Source: an uncultured bacterium
GTDB lineage: Bacteria; Bacteroidota; Rhodothermia; Rhodothermales; Rubricoccaceae
DNA: 52,930 bases
Direction of reading: 5' to 3'
Assembly: GCA_947493945.1 (NCBI GenBank)
Contig: CANLSR010000015.1
Span: forward strand, 1 to 52,930
Below the pieces are notes generated by a model that was not told the origin of the DNA, searched no databases, and saw only the letters and a list, made by a program, of their open reading frames with translations. Positions 23,669-30,315 of the stretch are shown here, in pieces. The first letter of the stretch is position 1. The number at the start of each line of letters is the position of its first letter. Both the position numbers and the translations under genes were made by a program.

Positions 23669-24067
23669 CTATTCGTCCTCCCCCGGCTGAGCAAAAATGG
23701 TCGCTGCAATCGACTCGAAGCCGTTCTGGATTTTGCGAAGGACCTCCAGGGTCTCTGGGGGCAGACCATCGGCCTTCGCGTCCTCGACTGAAGAGAGGAT
23801 GATCTGGTACACCCCCCGCCATGCTGCGAGATCACGGCGCGCGCTAAGGAGCTGAGATCGGACGTAAGCCGAGGTCGACAGCCCCAACGCTGCGGCTGCC
23901 TGGTCGACACGGGCGCGCTCTTCCGGCTTGAATCGGAGGGTGAAGAGCGTGTCCCTGACCTCCTTCTCGGGTACGGGCTCTGGCGTGAGCCAGTCGATAG
24001 GATTCTCCTCGGTAGGCCGGTCGTCCTCGGAGTTGTCAGGGGACCCGCTCGGGGTGGGGTTGTTCAT
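23669..24067 (-). CDS. Ribbon-helix-helix-like protein of unknown function
   Basis: The protein of about 132 residues (start MNNPTPSGS; an in-frame ATG at 24094 adds nine residues) has a disordered acidic N-terminus. A segment like the RHH fold of relaxosome or CopG proteins follows: FTLRFKPEERARVDQAAAAL and GLSTSAYVRSQLLSARRDL. The helical C-terminus ends AATIFAQPGEDE. The fold resembles the MobC core at 4951-5382, so a DNA-binding relaxosome-type or repressor role is plausible. Its 3' end lies 27 bp from the IS3 copy. A promoter with a TATATTTT -7 box lies just upstream. Confidence 0.65.
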   Translation of the reverse strand: MNNPTPSGSPDNSEDDRPTEENPIDWLTPEPVPEKEVRDTLFTLRFKPEERARVDQAAAALGLSTSAYVRSQLLSARRDLAAWRGVYQIILSSVEDAKADGLPPETLEVLRKIQNGFESIAATIFAQPGEDE

Positions 24068-24104
24068 GTCGGAACTCAAGAGCGGTCTGGCCATCCGTAG
24101 GGAG

Positions 24105-24139
24105 CGAAAATATACCCGGCTTTAGGAACTGATCTCCAA
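24105..24139 (-). promoter_or_regulatory. Candidate promoter of the RHH gene
   Basis: On the minus strand TTGGAG and TATATTTTCG are separated by about 19 bp (plus positions 24134-24139 and 24105-24114). This resembles the Bacteroidota -33/-7 type (TTTG / TAnnTTTG). The predicted transcript would start close to the ATG at 24094, which favours the ATG at 24067 as the translation start. Confidence 0.4.
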
Positions 24140-24259
24140 GGGTGCATGCGACTGAGTGGGGTCAAGTGCTTAGCGATGCGGAGGGTCTAGCGCTGGGCGT
24201 CTATCGGTACAACTAGTTGGCGTGGAGAAACGGGGCAACCCAGAGGCAGAGCGCCGGCC

Positions 24260-24535
24260 TCACTCGTCGGCGTCCATGTGGAACTCCTCGACGGTCCACG
24301 TCGCCAGCTGCCCAACGTCGGCGCCGAGCCCTTCGGCTAGAGCCCAGAGAACGAGCAGGGATGGGTTCCGCCGTCCTCGCTCGATCCCGCTCACGTAGGT
24401 CGGATGGAGCCCAGATCTCTCGGCCAGAGTCTCTTGCGTGAGTCTCAGCCGCTCGCGCTCGCGGCGCACCGCTCGACCGAGCGCTGCAGGCGGCGAGAGG
24501 TGAGAGTCAAAAGGTATCTGGGTCGGGGTGGCCAT
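24260..24535 (-). CDS. XRE-family transcriptional regulator
   Basis: The 91-residue protein is a single Cro/C1-type helix-turn-helix domain at about residues 15-75: ALGRAVRRERERLRLTQETL, then AERSGLHPTYVSGIERGRRN and PSLLVLWALAEGLGADVGQL. An acidic C-terminus follows. It starts at the ATG at 24535 (MATPTQIPFD); a longer frame opens at 24589. It is transcribed away from repA, and a promoter with spaced GTAAGAC repeats lies between them. The identical arrangement precedes trbB, so this protein probably coordinates replication and transfer genes. That is inference from position. Confidence 0.88.
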   Translation of the reverse strand: MATPTQIPFDSHLSPPAALGRAVRRERERLRLTQETLAERSGLHPTYVSGIERGRRNPSLLVLWALAEGLGADVGQLATWTVEEFHMDADE

Positions 24536-24608
24536 CGTTCCCAAAAACGGCCGGCCCGAGAGGGGCAAACATAGACGATCAGTCATCACCCCGGTGTTTC
24601 GCGCGCCC

Positions 24609-24648
24609 TTGGCGTACTTCCTTAGATGTCTTACATTGGCGTCTTACG
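24609..24648 (+). promoter_or_regulatory. Promoter and operator upstream of repA, duplicate of the trb operator
   Basis: The plus strand has TTGGCG (24609-24614), a 17-bp spacer and TACATT (24632-24637). Direct repeats TGTCTTACA (24627-24635) and CGTCTTACG (24640-24648) have a period of 13. With the downstream GCTGAGGG, the sequence closely matches the minus strand at 19908-19877 before trbB. It points toward repA, about 240 bp downstream, and may also control the divergent XRE gene. Confidence 0.65.
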
Positions 24649-24888
24649 CTGAGGGTCGCCCTCTTTTGCTTCGTAAGAGTAGGCCGCACGTTCCGCGCCA
24701 CACGGCCGGCGTAGTTTCCTAAACGAACGTAGGCCGCCCTGAGCGAGGGCGGCCTACGAAGATCATCCGTACTGAGTACCCAGTGGCACCCAAGAACAGA
24801 CTCTGGCGAGTCCATGATACGATACCCCAGGCTGGGGTTTCAAGCATGACTGGCGGTGTGGTGGGTACTCGGTCCCCCAATCAACCCG
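24649..24888 (+). promoter_or_regulatory. Structured leader of repA
   Basis: The 240-bp leader has no gene. It holds a perfect 13-bp hairpin (24728-24758), a short CCCCAG-G-CTGGGG hairpin (24825-24837), and an interrupted pair ACTGAGTACCC (24771-24781) with GGGTACTCGGT (24863-24873), 10 of 11 bases complementary. The second arm lies just before the repA start, so alternative folding could control repA translation, as in antisense-RNA or attenuation copy control. No antisense promoter was identified. Confidence 0.4.
24728..24758. repeat. Perfect 13-bp hairpin in the repA leader
   Basis: CGTAGGCCGCCCT (24728-24740) and AGGGCGGCCTACG (24746-24758) are perfect inverted repeats around the loop GAGCG. 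No T-run follows, so it is not a canonical intrinsic terminator. Confidence 0.75.
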
Positions 24889-26016
24889 ATGGCCGACTTC
24901 CAATCCCCAGGCGATGACCGCCCTACCGACACCGAGCCGGGCCGTCGCCGTGCGCCCCGCCCAGAGACCCGTGCGGCAAAGACGCGCCGGCTCAACAGAG
25001 CCCGCCGACTGGAACTGATCTACAGCCAGGACGCGCACGAGGCTGGGGCGTTCGGGATGAGCCCGTCGATATTCGTCCAGGCCATGCTCCCCCACTCGGA
25101 GGTCGTCGCCCGCGACGAGGAAGGGTCCCCGGTCGTAGACCGGAACGGAGACCCGGTCCTCGCCTCCCACTACCAGGCCAAGAACGGCGACTTCACCCTG
25201 ACGGTCCGGGCCGGCATCGGGGCCAGCGGGCGCTCAGTCGGAGTCCCATACGGAGGCCGAGCCAGGCTGCTCCTGACCTATTTCTGCTCGGAGGCCCGAC
25301 GCCGTTATGGGCTGTACGCCGATCAGGCTGCCACGCCCGGGACCATCGACCCGAAGGCGTTCGCACGGGCGCGGCACATCGAGATTGGGGACACCCTCGC
25401 CGCGTTCATGCGCGAACTCGACATCGCACCGACAGGAGGGTCAACCGGGTCCATAGCCAACCTCAAGGACCAACTGAGGCGGCTCGCCACGTGCGTGATC
25501 TCGTTCGAGTGGGACCGCCAGACGGTCCGGGGAGTGCGCCCCCTCCGTGACCTGAAGGGAGAGCACGTCCTGATCGTCCAGCGCTACCACTTGTGGGACG
25601 CTCCCCCTCTGGTCGGACCTGACGGCCAGGAGCTCGTCGAGGGGGCATCTGGCGGCTCGCTGGTGCTCCAGGAAGAGTTCCTGCGACAGATCCTCCTCTC
25701 GTCGTTCCCAGTGGACTGGCGGAAGCTCCAGTACCTCCGGGCGCACCCGCTCGCGCTCGACCTCTACCTCTGGTGCACGTACAACGCCGAGCGGCTGCGG
25801 CGGCATGGGCGAACGCAGAAGGCCGTTTCGTGGCGGTCGCTCCACGCCCAGCTCGGGTCCCACTACTTCGAGTCGGACCGGGGGATGAAGGACTTCGCGT
25901 ACCGGGCGAAAAAGGCCCTCCAAAAGGTCCGGGAGTGCTGGCCGGAGCTGGAGTACGAGACGCCACGTGGGCGACTGGTGCTCCATACGTCCACGCCCGA
26001 TGTCCCGTCCCGGTGA
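24889..26016 (+). CDS. repA: Plasmid replication initiator RepA
   Basis: The 375-residue protein matches the 'plasmid encoded RepA' family found in broad-host-range plasmids. Recognised stretches are MSPSIFVQAMLPHSEV, the beta-strand KNGDFTLTVRAG, VGVPYGGRARLLLTYFCSEA, GDTLAAFMRELDIAPTGG, then IANLKDQLRRLATCVISFEW and the C-terminal AHPLALDLYLWCTYNAERLR followed by SWRSLHAQLGSHY. A basic, disordered tail of about 40 residues opens the protein. It should bind the five iterons located 90 bp downstream of its stop and recruit DnaA and helicase. The ATG at 24889 (MADFQSPGDD) was preferred over a GTG at 24856. Confidence 0.92.
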   Translation: MADFQSPGDDRPTDTEPGRRRAPRPETRAAKTRRLNRARRLELIYSQDAHEAGAFGMSPSIFVQAMLPHSEVVARDEEGSPVVDRNGDPVLASHYQAKNGDFTLTVRAGIGASGRSVGVPYGGRARLLLTYFCSEARRRYGLYADQAATPGTIDPKAFARARHIEIGDTLAAFMRELDIAPTGGSTGSIANLKDQLRRLATCVISFEWDRQTVRGVRPLRDLKGEHVLIVQRYHLWDAPPLVGPDGQELVEGASGGSLVLQEEFLRQILLSSFPVDWRKLQYLRAHPLALDLYLWCTYNAERLRRHGRTQKAVSWRSLHAQLGSHYFESDRGMKDFAYRAKKALQKVRECWPELEYETPRGRLVLHTSTPDVPSR

Positions 26017-26105
26017 GGGACGGAGGGGCCGCCGCGCAGCAGGATGACAGAATGGCGGCCTGGGCAAGAGACCGTGGATTAGAGGCCGTATGGGGCGACT
26101 GTCCA

Positions 26106-26265
26106 CGCATAAAGTGTCGACCTGGCTGCGCATAAAGTGTCGACCTTCGCGCGCGCCGCGCATAAAGTGTCGACCATCCTATAGAGATACTGACACGCCC
26201 ACCGCGCATAAAGTGTCGACCATCCTATACTGTTCGTGCTGCGTGTCGCGCATAAAGTGTCGACC
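26106..26265 (+). repeat. Five iterons, 17-bp core CGCATAAAGTGTCGACC
   Basis: Identical 17-bp copies of CGCATAAAGTGTCGACC start at 26106, 26129, 26159, 26205 and 26249. The last three copies extend 3' by ATCCTATA, giving 25-bp units, while the first two have only the core. Spacings are 23, 30, 46 and 44 bp, roughly two, three and four helical turns. RepA is the expected ligand. Confidence 0.95.
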
Positions 26266-26313
26266 ATCCTATAACCCTTCCTTTAGATCTCCTGTAACTA
26301 GGGCGACCTCGAA

Positions 26314-26322
26314 TGTGGATAA
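26314..26322 (-). promoter_or_regulatory. DnaA box, perfect consensus
   Basis: TGTGGATAA on the plus strand is TTATCCACA on the minus strand, the strongest DnaA-binding consensus. It lies 48 bp after the last iteron and is expected to recruit host DnaA to the plasmid origin. Confidence 0.85.
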
Positions 26323-26330
26323 CGCACGAC

Positions 26331-26869
26331 CGGCTGCGCCGGTCGTCAGGTCTGTCGGGGATGGGTGGGGGTGCAATAATGGACCCCACCGAAAGACGCC
26401 AGAGTCGGGACTGGAGAGGACCGGCACCGGCAACACGCCCGCCACATCGGGGCCGACCACCACCGGACCCTCAGCGAAACGCGCACCAGTGAAGGGCGAC
26501 CGGGCAGAGTTCGTGCCAGGTCCACCGACGGCGCTCCGATCCAGACCGAGGCCGACAGGATCTTATCCCGGACTGACCGCACGCTGGACCACCCACCAGA
26601 GACGAGCCGCGCCGAGATGGAGCGCCGGCGCCGTGGAGGCCCCGTAGGCGCCCGCCGCCGGCGCAGACGTCAGGGCGTCGACCAGAGGGCCGACGCGCAG
26701 CACGCGGCGCGCTGGGGGCATCAGGCGACCATCGGAGGGTCCCGGTCAGGCTCAGGATCTCCGGCTGGGTGAGCACTCCTACGAGATTCCTTCCCTCGCT
26801 GCAACTGCCACCGGTGTCGGGCCGTGCCGAGTGACGGCCGGGCCGCGCCGCCAACGCCCGCGTGAGCCG
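26331..26869. other. Intergenic region between oriV and the M23 peptidase gene
   Basis: No gene can be supported here. The open frames are Pro/Arg/Gly-rich shadows. The only clear structure is one arm of a 56-bp inverted repeat (26801-26856) whose partner lies at 29889-29944. Confidence 0.6.
26801..26856 (+). repeat. 56-bp inverted repeat, left arm
   Basis: The plus strand beginning GCAACTGCCACCGGTGTCGG is the reverse complement, with three mismatches in 56 bases, of 29889-29944. It lies 13 bp past the stop of the M23 peptidase gene. The two arms bracket the peptidase-partition segment in inverted orientation. Confidence 0.85.
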
Positions 26870-27814
26870 CTAGCGGTCTGCGTGCCCGTCCGCTGGCCTG
26901 CCCAGTGCAGGACCCAGCCTGCGGGTCCTGAGGGCGCCCTCCAACTCGGCCGTCGCTTGGGCGTGGGCCGTGCGGTAGCGCGTGGCCAGTTCCGCCGGGT
27001 CGAGTGCCTGCCCGTCGCGTCGGAGGACTTCGTAGTGCAGGTGAGGGCCGGTGACGATGCCCGTCGCGCCGACGAACCCGACGACCTGCCCGCGCTGGAC
27101 CTCGCCGCCGATGCGGAGCGACGGCATGAAGCGGCTCAGGTGCGCGTAGCGCGTCGTGAGCCCGGACGCCGGGTGGTAGACCTCGACGCGCAGACCGTAC
27201 CCGCCAGCGGTGCCGGCCGCGACCACGACGCCGCTAGCGGTCGCGCGCACGGGGGCGCCGCGCCTGGCCGCCAGGTCGATGCCGGCGTGGTGGCGTGCCC
27301 CGCCCCAGACCGGGTGCCGGCGGAGACCGAAGCCGCTGGAGACTGGCCCCGCCGTCGGCGGGGCCACTGGCACGCCGACGCGGTCCGCCCAGGTGCCGAC
27401 CGTGGGCACTGCGACGGAGCCCCAGGCCCGTCTCTGCCGTCCGGCCGTCGGAGCGAGAGCCGACGCTGAGTCACCGGCGCCGGCACGAGCCACACGCGCC
27501 ACGCGGTCGATCTCCTCTTTGGAGTGGGCCAGGAACGGCGAGCCGATCACCAGGACGACTACGGTGAGCCCGACGATGTGCCAACTGCCGAAGCGGCCTG
27601 GGGAGCGGACGGGGCGTGACGCGCCCATTAGCGCGTCGTCTGGGCGAACTCCCGCTCGCGGCGCGAGACGCACCGCCTCCGCCTTGTCCTCGGGGAGCGA
27701 CGTCCAGTCCGCGACCCCGAGGGCGGCGCGTCGGAGGGTCGCCGTGAGCCAGCCGCCGGGGGCCGGCTGTGCTGGTTTTGAGTTCGGAACCGGCCGGGGG
27801 GGCAGTTTAGACAT
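26870..27814 (-). CDS. M23-family metallopeptidase with membrane anchor
   Basis: The protein of about 314 residues has a cytoplasmic N-terminus, one membrane segment (WHIVGLTVVVLVIGSPFLAH near residue 85) and a C-terminal LytM/M23 domain. The zinc and catalytic motifs are complete: HHAGIDLAA (HxxxD), then GPHLHYEV (HxH). The substrate is peptidoglycan cross-bridges. In a conjugative plasmid without a VirB1 transglycosylase it probably opens the wall locally for the mating channel. It starts 20 bp from a cluster of ACTC boxes, so it may be co-regulated with partition genes. The ATG at 27814 (MSKLPPRP) was chosen; a further ATG lies 15 bp upstream. Confidence 0.88.
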   Translation of the reverse strand: MSKLPPRPVPNSKPAQPAPGGWLTATLRRAALGVADWTSLPEDKAEAVRLAPRAGVRPDDALMGASRPVRSPGRFGSWHIVGLTVVVLVIGSPFLAHSKEEIDRVARVARAGAGDSASALAPTAGRQRRAWGSVAVPTVGTWADRVGVPVAPPTAGPVSSGFGLRRHPVWGGARHHAGIDLAARRGAPVRATASGVVVAAGTAGGYGLRVEVYHPASGLTTRYAHLSRFMPSLRIGGEVQRGQVVGFVGATGIVTGPHLHYEVLRRDGQALDPAELATRYRTAHAQATAELEGALRTRRLGPALGRPADGHADR

Positions 27815-27833
27815 GGTCGGGTTACACATCTTG

Positions 27834-27867
27834 ACTCACTTTAACTCATTCTAACACACCATCACTC
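27834..27867. promoter_or_regulatory. ACTC boxes downstream of the RHH partition gene
   Basis: ACTC occurs at 27834, 27844 and 27864, with spacings of 10 and 20 bp, one face of the helix. The segment is AT-rich and separates the RHH gene from the M23 gene. It mirrors the boxes at 28772-28801, so the RHH protein may bind both. Confidence 0.5.
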
Positions 27868-28101
27868 ACTACCGACGTACTCGCGGACCCACTGATTGAC
27901 GACCCAGGTGAGGCTCCGCCCGTCGGCGTCCACTTTGGCTCGGAACTGGTCGTAGAGGTCGGCGGGGACGTTGACGTTGAGCCGGCGTGTTTCGGGCTCG
28001 CCAGCAGCGGCGGCCAGCGTCGCGGCGGCGGCGGGGTGGGCCGGTGCGGTCTCGCGCCCCTTCTTTTGGAGGGAGGCCTTGAGAGATCCGGGCTTGCTCA
28101 T
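27862..28101 (-). CDS. Ribbon-helix-helix partition/centromere-binding protein
   Basis: The 79-residue protein has a flexible basic N-terminus (residues 1-38) and a C-terminal RHH domain: RRLNVNVPADLYDQFRAKVD followed by GRSLTWVVNQWVREYV. This is the architecture of ParG/omega-type centromere-binding factors, in which the N-terminal tail stimulates the ParA ATPase. It follows parA in the same operon with a 22-bp gap. ACTC boxes phased at 10 bp lie before parA and after this gene. ParG of TP228 is known to recognise ACTC tetramers, which supports the assignment. Confidence 0.82.
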   Translation of the reverse strand: MSKPGSLKASLQKKGRETAPAHPAAAATLAAAAGEPETRRLNVNVPADLYDQFRAKVDADGRSLTWVVNQWVREYVGSE

Positions 28102-28123
28102 GGGTTCGGGTCTGGGGTGGGAG

Positions 28124-28768
28124 CTAGGACGTGGCGTGCGGGAGGACCGCGAGCGCTTCGAGCACTTCGTCGGTGATCGCCTGGACCTCGGCGGCCGCCT
28201 TCCCGCCCGGCTCGTAGTCGAGGACCGCCAGGCCCCGGGCCATCGCGTGGGCGTAGGCCTGTCGCTGGGACGTCCGGCCGTCGAGGACGGGGAGGTCGTA
28301 GTCGACCAGGGCCTCGGTCATCTCGGCGGCCATGATCGTACCAGCCACCTGCTGCGAGATGACGAAGGCCGCCGGCGTGGCCGAGCGGTGGACGGCGGCC
28401 ACCAGGTCGGCCACGCCCCAGAGGTCGGCCGGGGACGGGCGGACGGGGATCAGGACGAGGTCAGCGGCGCGGACGGCGGCGCCGGTCAGGCGCTCGACCT
28501 TGGCCGACCCGTCCATCACGACGAACTCGAACCCGGCCGCGAGTTGGTCGAGGTCGCCGAGCGTCTTCGCGTCGAGGATCTGGACGACGGGCGGCAGACC
28601 CGTCCCCTCGGGCTCCTGGTTCTTCCAATCGAGCGTCGTCCCTTGGGGATCGAGGTCCACGACGAGGACGGAGCGGCGGGCGTGCTGGAGCGCGCGGGCG
28701 AGGTTGGTGGCGAGCGTGGACTTGCCCGAGCCGCCCTTGGGGTTGAGCACGGCGATTGTGAGGCCCAT
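28124..28768 (-). CDS. parA: ParA/ParF-type partition ATPase
   Basis: The 214-residue protein is a small type Ib Walker ATPase. The deviant Walker A is in AVLNPKGGSGKSTLATNLAR (residues 5-24), motif A' in VLVVDLDPQGTTLDW and Walker B in FEFVVMDGSAKVERL. The missing N-terminal HTH means autoregulation must come from the RHH partner. It segregates plasmid copies using nucleoid-bound gradients. The ATG at 28768 (MGLTIAVLNPKGG) is the family-typical start; the extension to 28834 crosses the ACTC boxes. The gene order parA-RHH matches TP228-type par operons. Confidence 0.93.
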   Translation of the reverse strand: MGLTIAVLNPKGGSGKSTLATNLARALQHARRSVLVVDLDPQGTTLDWKNQEPEGTGLPPVVQILDAKTLGDLDQLAAGFEFVVMDGSAKVERLTGAAVRAADLVLIPVRPSPADLWGVADLVAAVHRSATPAAFVISQQVAGTIMAAEMTEALVDYDLPVLDGRTSQRQAYAHAMARGLAVLDYEPGGKAAAEVQAITDEVLEALAVLPHATS

Positions 28769-28771
28769 AGG

Positions 28772-28833
28772 GAGTAAGGATGAGTAAGGGTGAGTTTGAG
28801 TAAGTATACACCATATGGCACCTGGATACACCA
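28772..28833 (-). promoter_or_regulatory. parA operator/centromere: ACTC boxes and ATACACCA repeats
   Basis: On the minus strand ACTC occurs at plus positions 28772-28775, 28782-28785, 28792-28795 and 28798-28801. Three successive boxes have a 10-bp period. Just upstream, ATACACCA occurs twice at 28806-28813 and 28826-28833 with a period of 20 bp. The boxes abut the parA start, so this is probably both operator and parS-like centromere. Confidence 0.65.
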
Positions 28834-28859
28834 ACCCCGCCTCACTAAATCACGCCCAG

Positions 28860-29099
28860 TCAGTCGTGGGAGTCCGTCGATGGGAAGGGCCGGCCCGTCA
28901 GGCGCTCGAAATGCCTACGCGGATCGTCGGCGTGCTCGACCAGGTGGCGAACCCGGGCCTCGATGGTCCGGGCGAGTGCAGCGGCCTCGGGGTCGGCCAG
29001 GATCAGGCGCCAGCGGGCGGCGAGCTCGGTGGGATCGGAGAACCCGAAGAGCCGTGAGACCACGACGACGGAGACCTGGTCGTGCGTGAACGTCGGCAT
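28860..29099 (-). CDS. Small hypothetical protein upstream of parA
   Basis: The predicted 79-residue protein begins MPTFTHDQVSVVVVSRLFGF and is mainly helical (DPTELAARWRLILADPEAAA), ending FPSTDSHD. No family was recognised. The ATG at 29099 was preferred over an upstream start at 29144 that crosses a hairpin. It reads toward parA but is separated from it by 91 bp containing the par operator, so it is probably its own unit. Confidence 0.6.
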   Translation of the reverse strand: MPTFTHDQVSVVVVSRLFGFSDPTELAARWRLILADPEAAALARTIEARVRHLVEHADDPRRHFERLTGRPFPSTDSHD

Positions 29100-29120
29100 G
29101 GTTCGAGCGCGGGAGCGTAT

Positions 29121-29155
29121 GGGGTTAGACCCTCCACAGGTCATGGTCTAACCCC
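29121..29155. repeat. Perfect 11-bp inverted repeat
   Basis: GGGGTTAGACC (29121-29131) and GGTCTAACCCC (29145-29155) pair perfectly around a 13-base loop. It lies between the divergent small gene (28860-29099) and a plus-strand lipoprotein gene. An operator or a plasmid-specific recombination or priming structure are possible; there is no T-run. Confidence 0.75.
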
Positions 29156-29274
29156 TCGGGTCGAGGCTCTGCGCCGGGGCAATGATCCAGAGAGAGCGAA
29201 CGGGGCATCCACATTCGGCCCGCCCGTTGCCGGCGGACGTGCTCGCGGCGCCCGTATGGCTACAGGAGCTGCCG

Positions 29275-29499
29275 ATGCCTGCCCGCTCCGCTCCTACCCC
29301 ATCCCGCCGTGCGCTCCTCGTGCTCCTCGTGGCCGCCGCGGCCTCTGGGGCCGGCCCAGGTTGTACGGAGTGGGCCGGTGCGCTGGCGACATCCAGCGCA
29401 CCCACTGACGGAGCCCTAGAGCCGAGGTCCGCGAACGACCATCCCCACCGTCCGCGGTGGCTGTATGGGCCGGCGGACGACGGCAAGCTCCTCGACTGA
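29275..29499 (+). CDS. Putative small lipoprotein
   Basis: The predicted 74-residue protein begins MPARSAPTPSRRALLVLLVA and has a signal-like hydrophobic run ending GAGPGC, a passable lipobox. The mature part is about 45 residues, low in recognisable structure. The reading frame is open upstream to 29182. Small outer-membrane lipoproteins near plasmid genes can act in entry exclusion, but nothing here proves that. It could be a chance frame. Confidence 0.35.
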   Translation: MPARSAPTPSRRALLVLLVAAAASGAGPGCTEWAGALATSSAPTDGALEPRSANDHPHRPRWLYGPADDGKLLD

Positions 29500-29946
29500 G
29501 ACGAGGACAGCCCTCTGGGCTGGCGTGAGGTCCAGGACGGGGGCAGACCAGAAGGTCGGGCCTGCTCCACCGGCGTCAAGGGACGCTCCCGCCCCGGCGG
29601 CCCTCCTCCGAGGCGAAGAAGGGCCGCCGGGGCTCCCGCTCCGTGCTCGCCGTGCTCCTTGCGGGGAGAGCCGTCGACGGCCCACCCCTCCAGTCCGCGC
29701 GGCTTCGCGCGGCCCCGGCCTTCGGCCTTTGACTCCGGCCCCGCCGGCCTGAATGCGGCAAGTATGCCCCCCCGACCTTAAGATTCCCCGTTCCGGTGAG
29801 GGTGGCCCGAACGTCCTGCGCTCCGTGGCCACGGTCGAGACCAGCCCAGGTAGCAGACGGGCACACGAGGCGCCCCGCCCCGCGCGCCCGCTGGCGGCGC
29901 GGCCCGGCCGTCACTCGGCACGACCCGACACCGGCGGCAGTTGCGG
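29500..29946. other. Intergenic region without supported genes
   Basis: Frames in this stretch are Pro/Arg/Gly-rich and show no family or start signals. The only structure noted is the right arm of the 56-bp inverted repeat (29889-29944), directly before the stop of the XRE gene. Confidence 0.55.
29889..29944 (-). repeat. 56-bp inverted repeat, right arm
   Basis: The plus strand runs from CGCTGGCGGCGCGGCCCGGC to GGCAGTTGC. Its reverse complement matches 26801-26856 with three mismatches. It lies 2 bp beyond the stop of the XRE gene at 29947. Confidence 0.85.
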
Positions 29947-30186
29947 CTAGGGAGAAGAGGGGTCGAGCTGGTAGAGCGGGCCGGACACGCGGGTATCCCC
30001 GTACTGCTCGATGATCTGGATGCGGAGGGCCGTCAGCGACAGGGCCGGCTTGTTGAGAGCGTTAGAGAGCGCGGGCTGAGAGACGCCGAGGGCGCTGGAC
30101 ATCTCGCGCTGAGTCAATCCAGAGGCTTCCCAGACGGCGCGGGCGCGGGCCTGGAGCTCTGACTCGGGGATGAGGGCGGGCATCAT
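29947..30186 (-). CDS. XRE-family repressor
   Basis: The 79-residue protein begins MMPALIPESELQARARAVWE and has a clear helix-turn-helix: ASGLTQREMSSALGVSQPAL followed by SNALNKPALSLTALRIQIIE. It is divergent from the gene at 30316. The 129-bp spacer contains an AT-rich palindrome centred on 30268, its likely operator. It would thus control itself and the antirestriction/leading-region type operon. Either of two adjacent ATGs (30186 or 30183) may be the start. Confidence 0.82.
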   Translation of the reverse strand: MMPALIPESELQARARAVWEASGLTQREMSSALGVSQPALSNALNKPALSLTALRIQIIEQYGDTRVSGPLYQLDPSSP

Positions 30187-30259
30187 GCGAGGATGATAAC
30201 TGATATGGTTACGAAGGTTCTGTGGAGAGTGTCTGGGAGGGAGTGGACCACTAGCGTTT

Positions 30260-30276
30260 ATAATCATATTGATTAT
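30260..30276. promoter_or_regulatory. Palindromic operator overlapping a TATAAT box
   Basis: ATAATCA (30260-30266), TAT, TGATTAT (30270-30276) is a perfect 7-bp inverted repeat. TATAAT at 30259-30264 is a consensus -10 on the plus strand. It stands out as pure AT-rich sequence in GC-rich DNA between divergent genes, as expected for the binding site of the adjacent XRE repressor. Confidence 0.6.
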
Positions 30277-30315
30277 ATTGAAGTCATCACCACACGCCGC
30301 CCCGGCGCCCCTCCG

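Larger units (their letters stand above)
26100..26330. other. Vegetative origin of replication (oriV)
   Basis: Downstream of repA lie five iterons (26106-26265), a locally AT-rich segment (26266-26300) and a consensus DnaA box (26314-26322). This is the standard layout of an iteron-regulated theta origin. The window therefore contains a complete basic replicon. Confidence 0.85.

Noticed and set aside
26106..26265. CRISPR array
   Set aside because: The five 17-bp repeats have irregular spacing (23-46 bp), share 3' extensions, and sit between repA and a DnaA box, so they are iterons.
26090..26647. Plus-strand frame of 185 codons across the iterons
   Set aside because: The frame simply translates the repeats (HKVSTxxRIKCRPS) and has no conserved protein features.
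29121..29155. Integron attC or attI site (GTTAGAC and GTCTAAC)
   Set aside because: The cores are inside-out (GTT before AAC) compared with an attC, with only 13 bases between, and no cassette structure is present.
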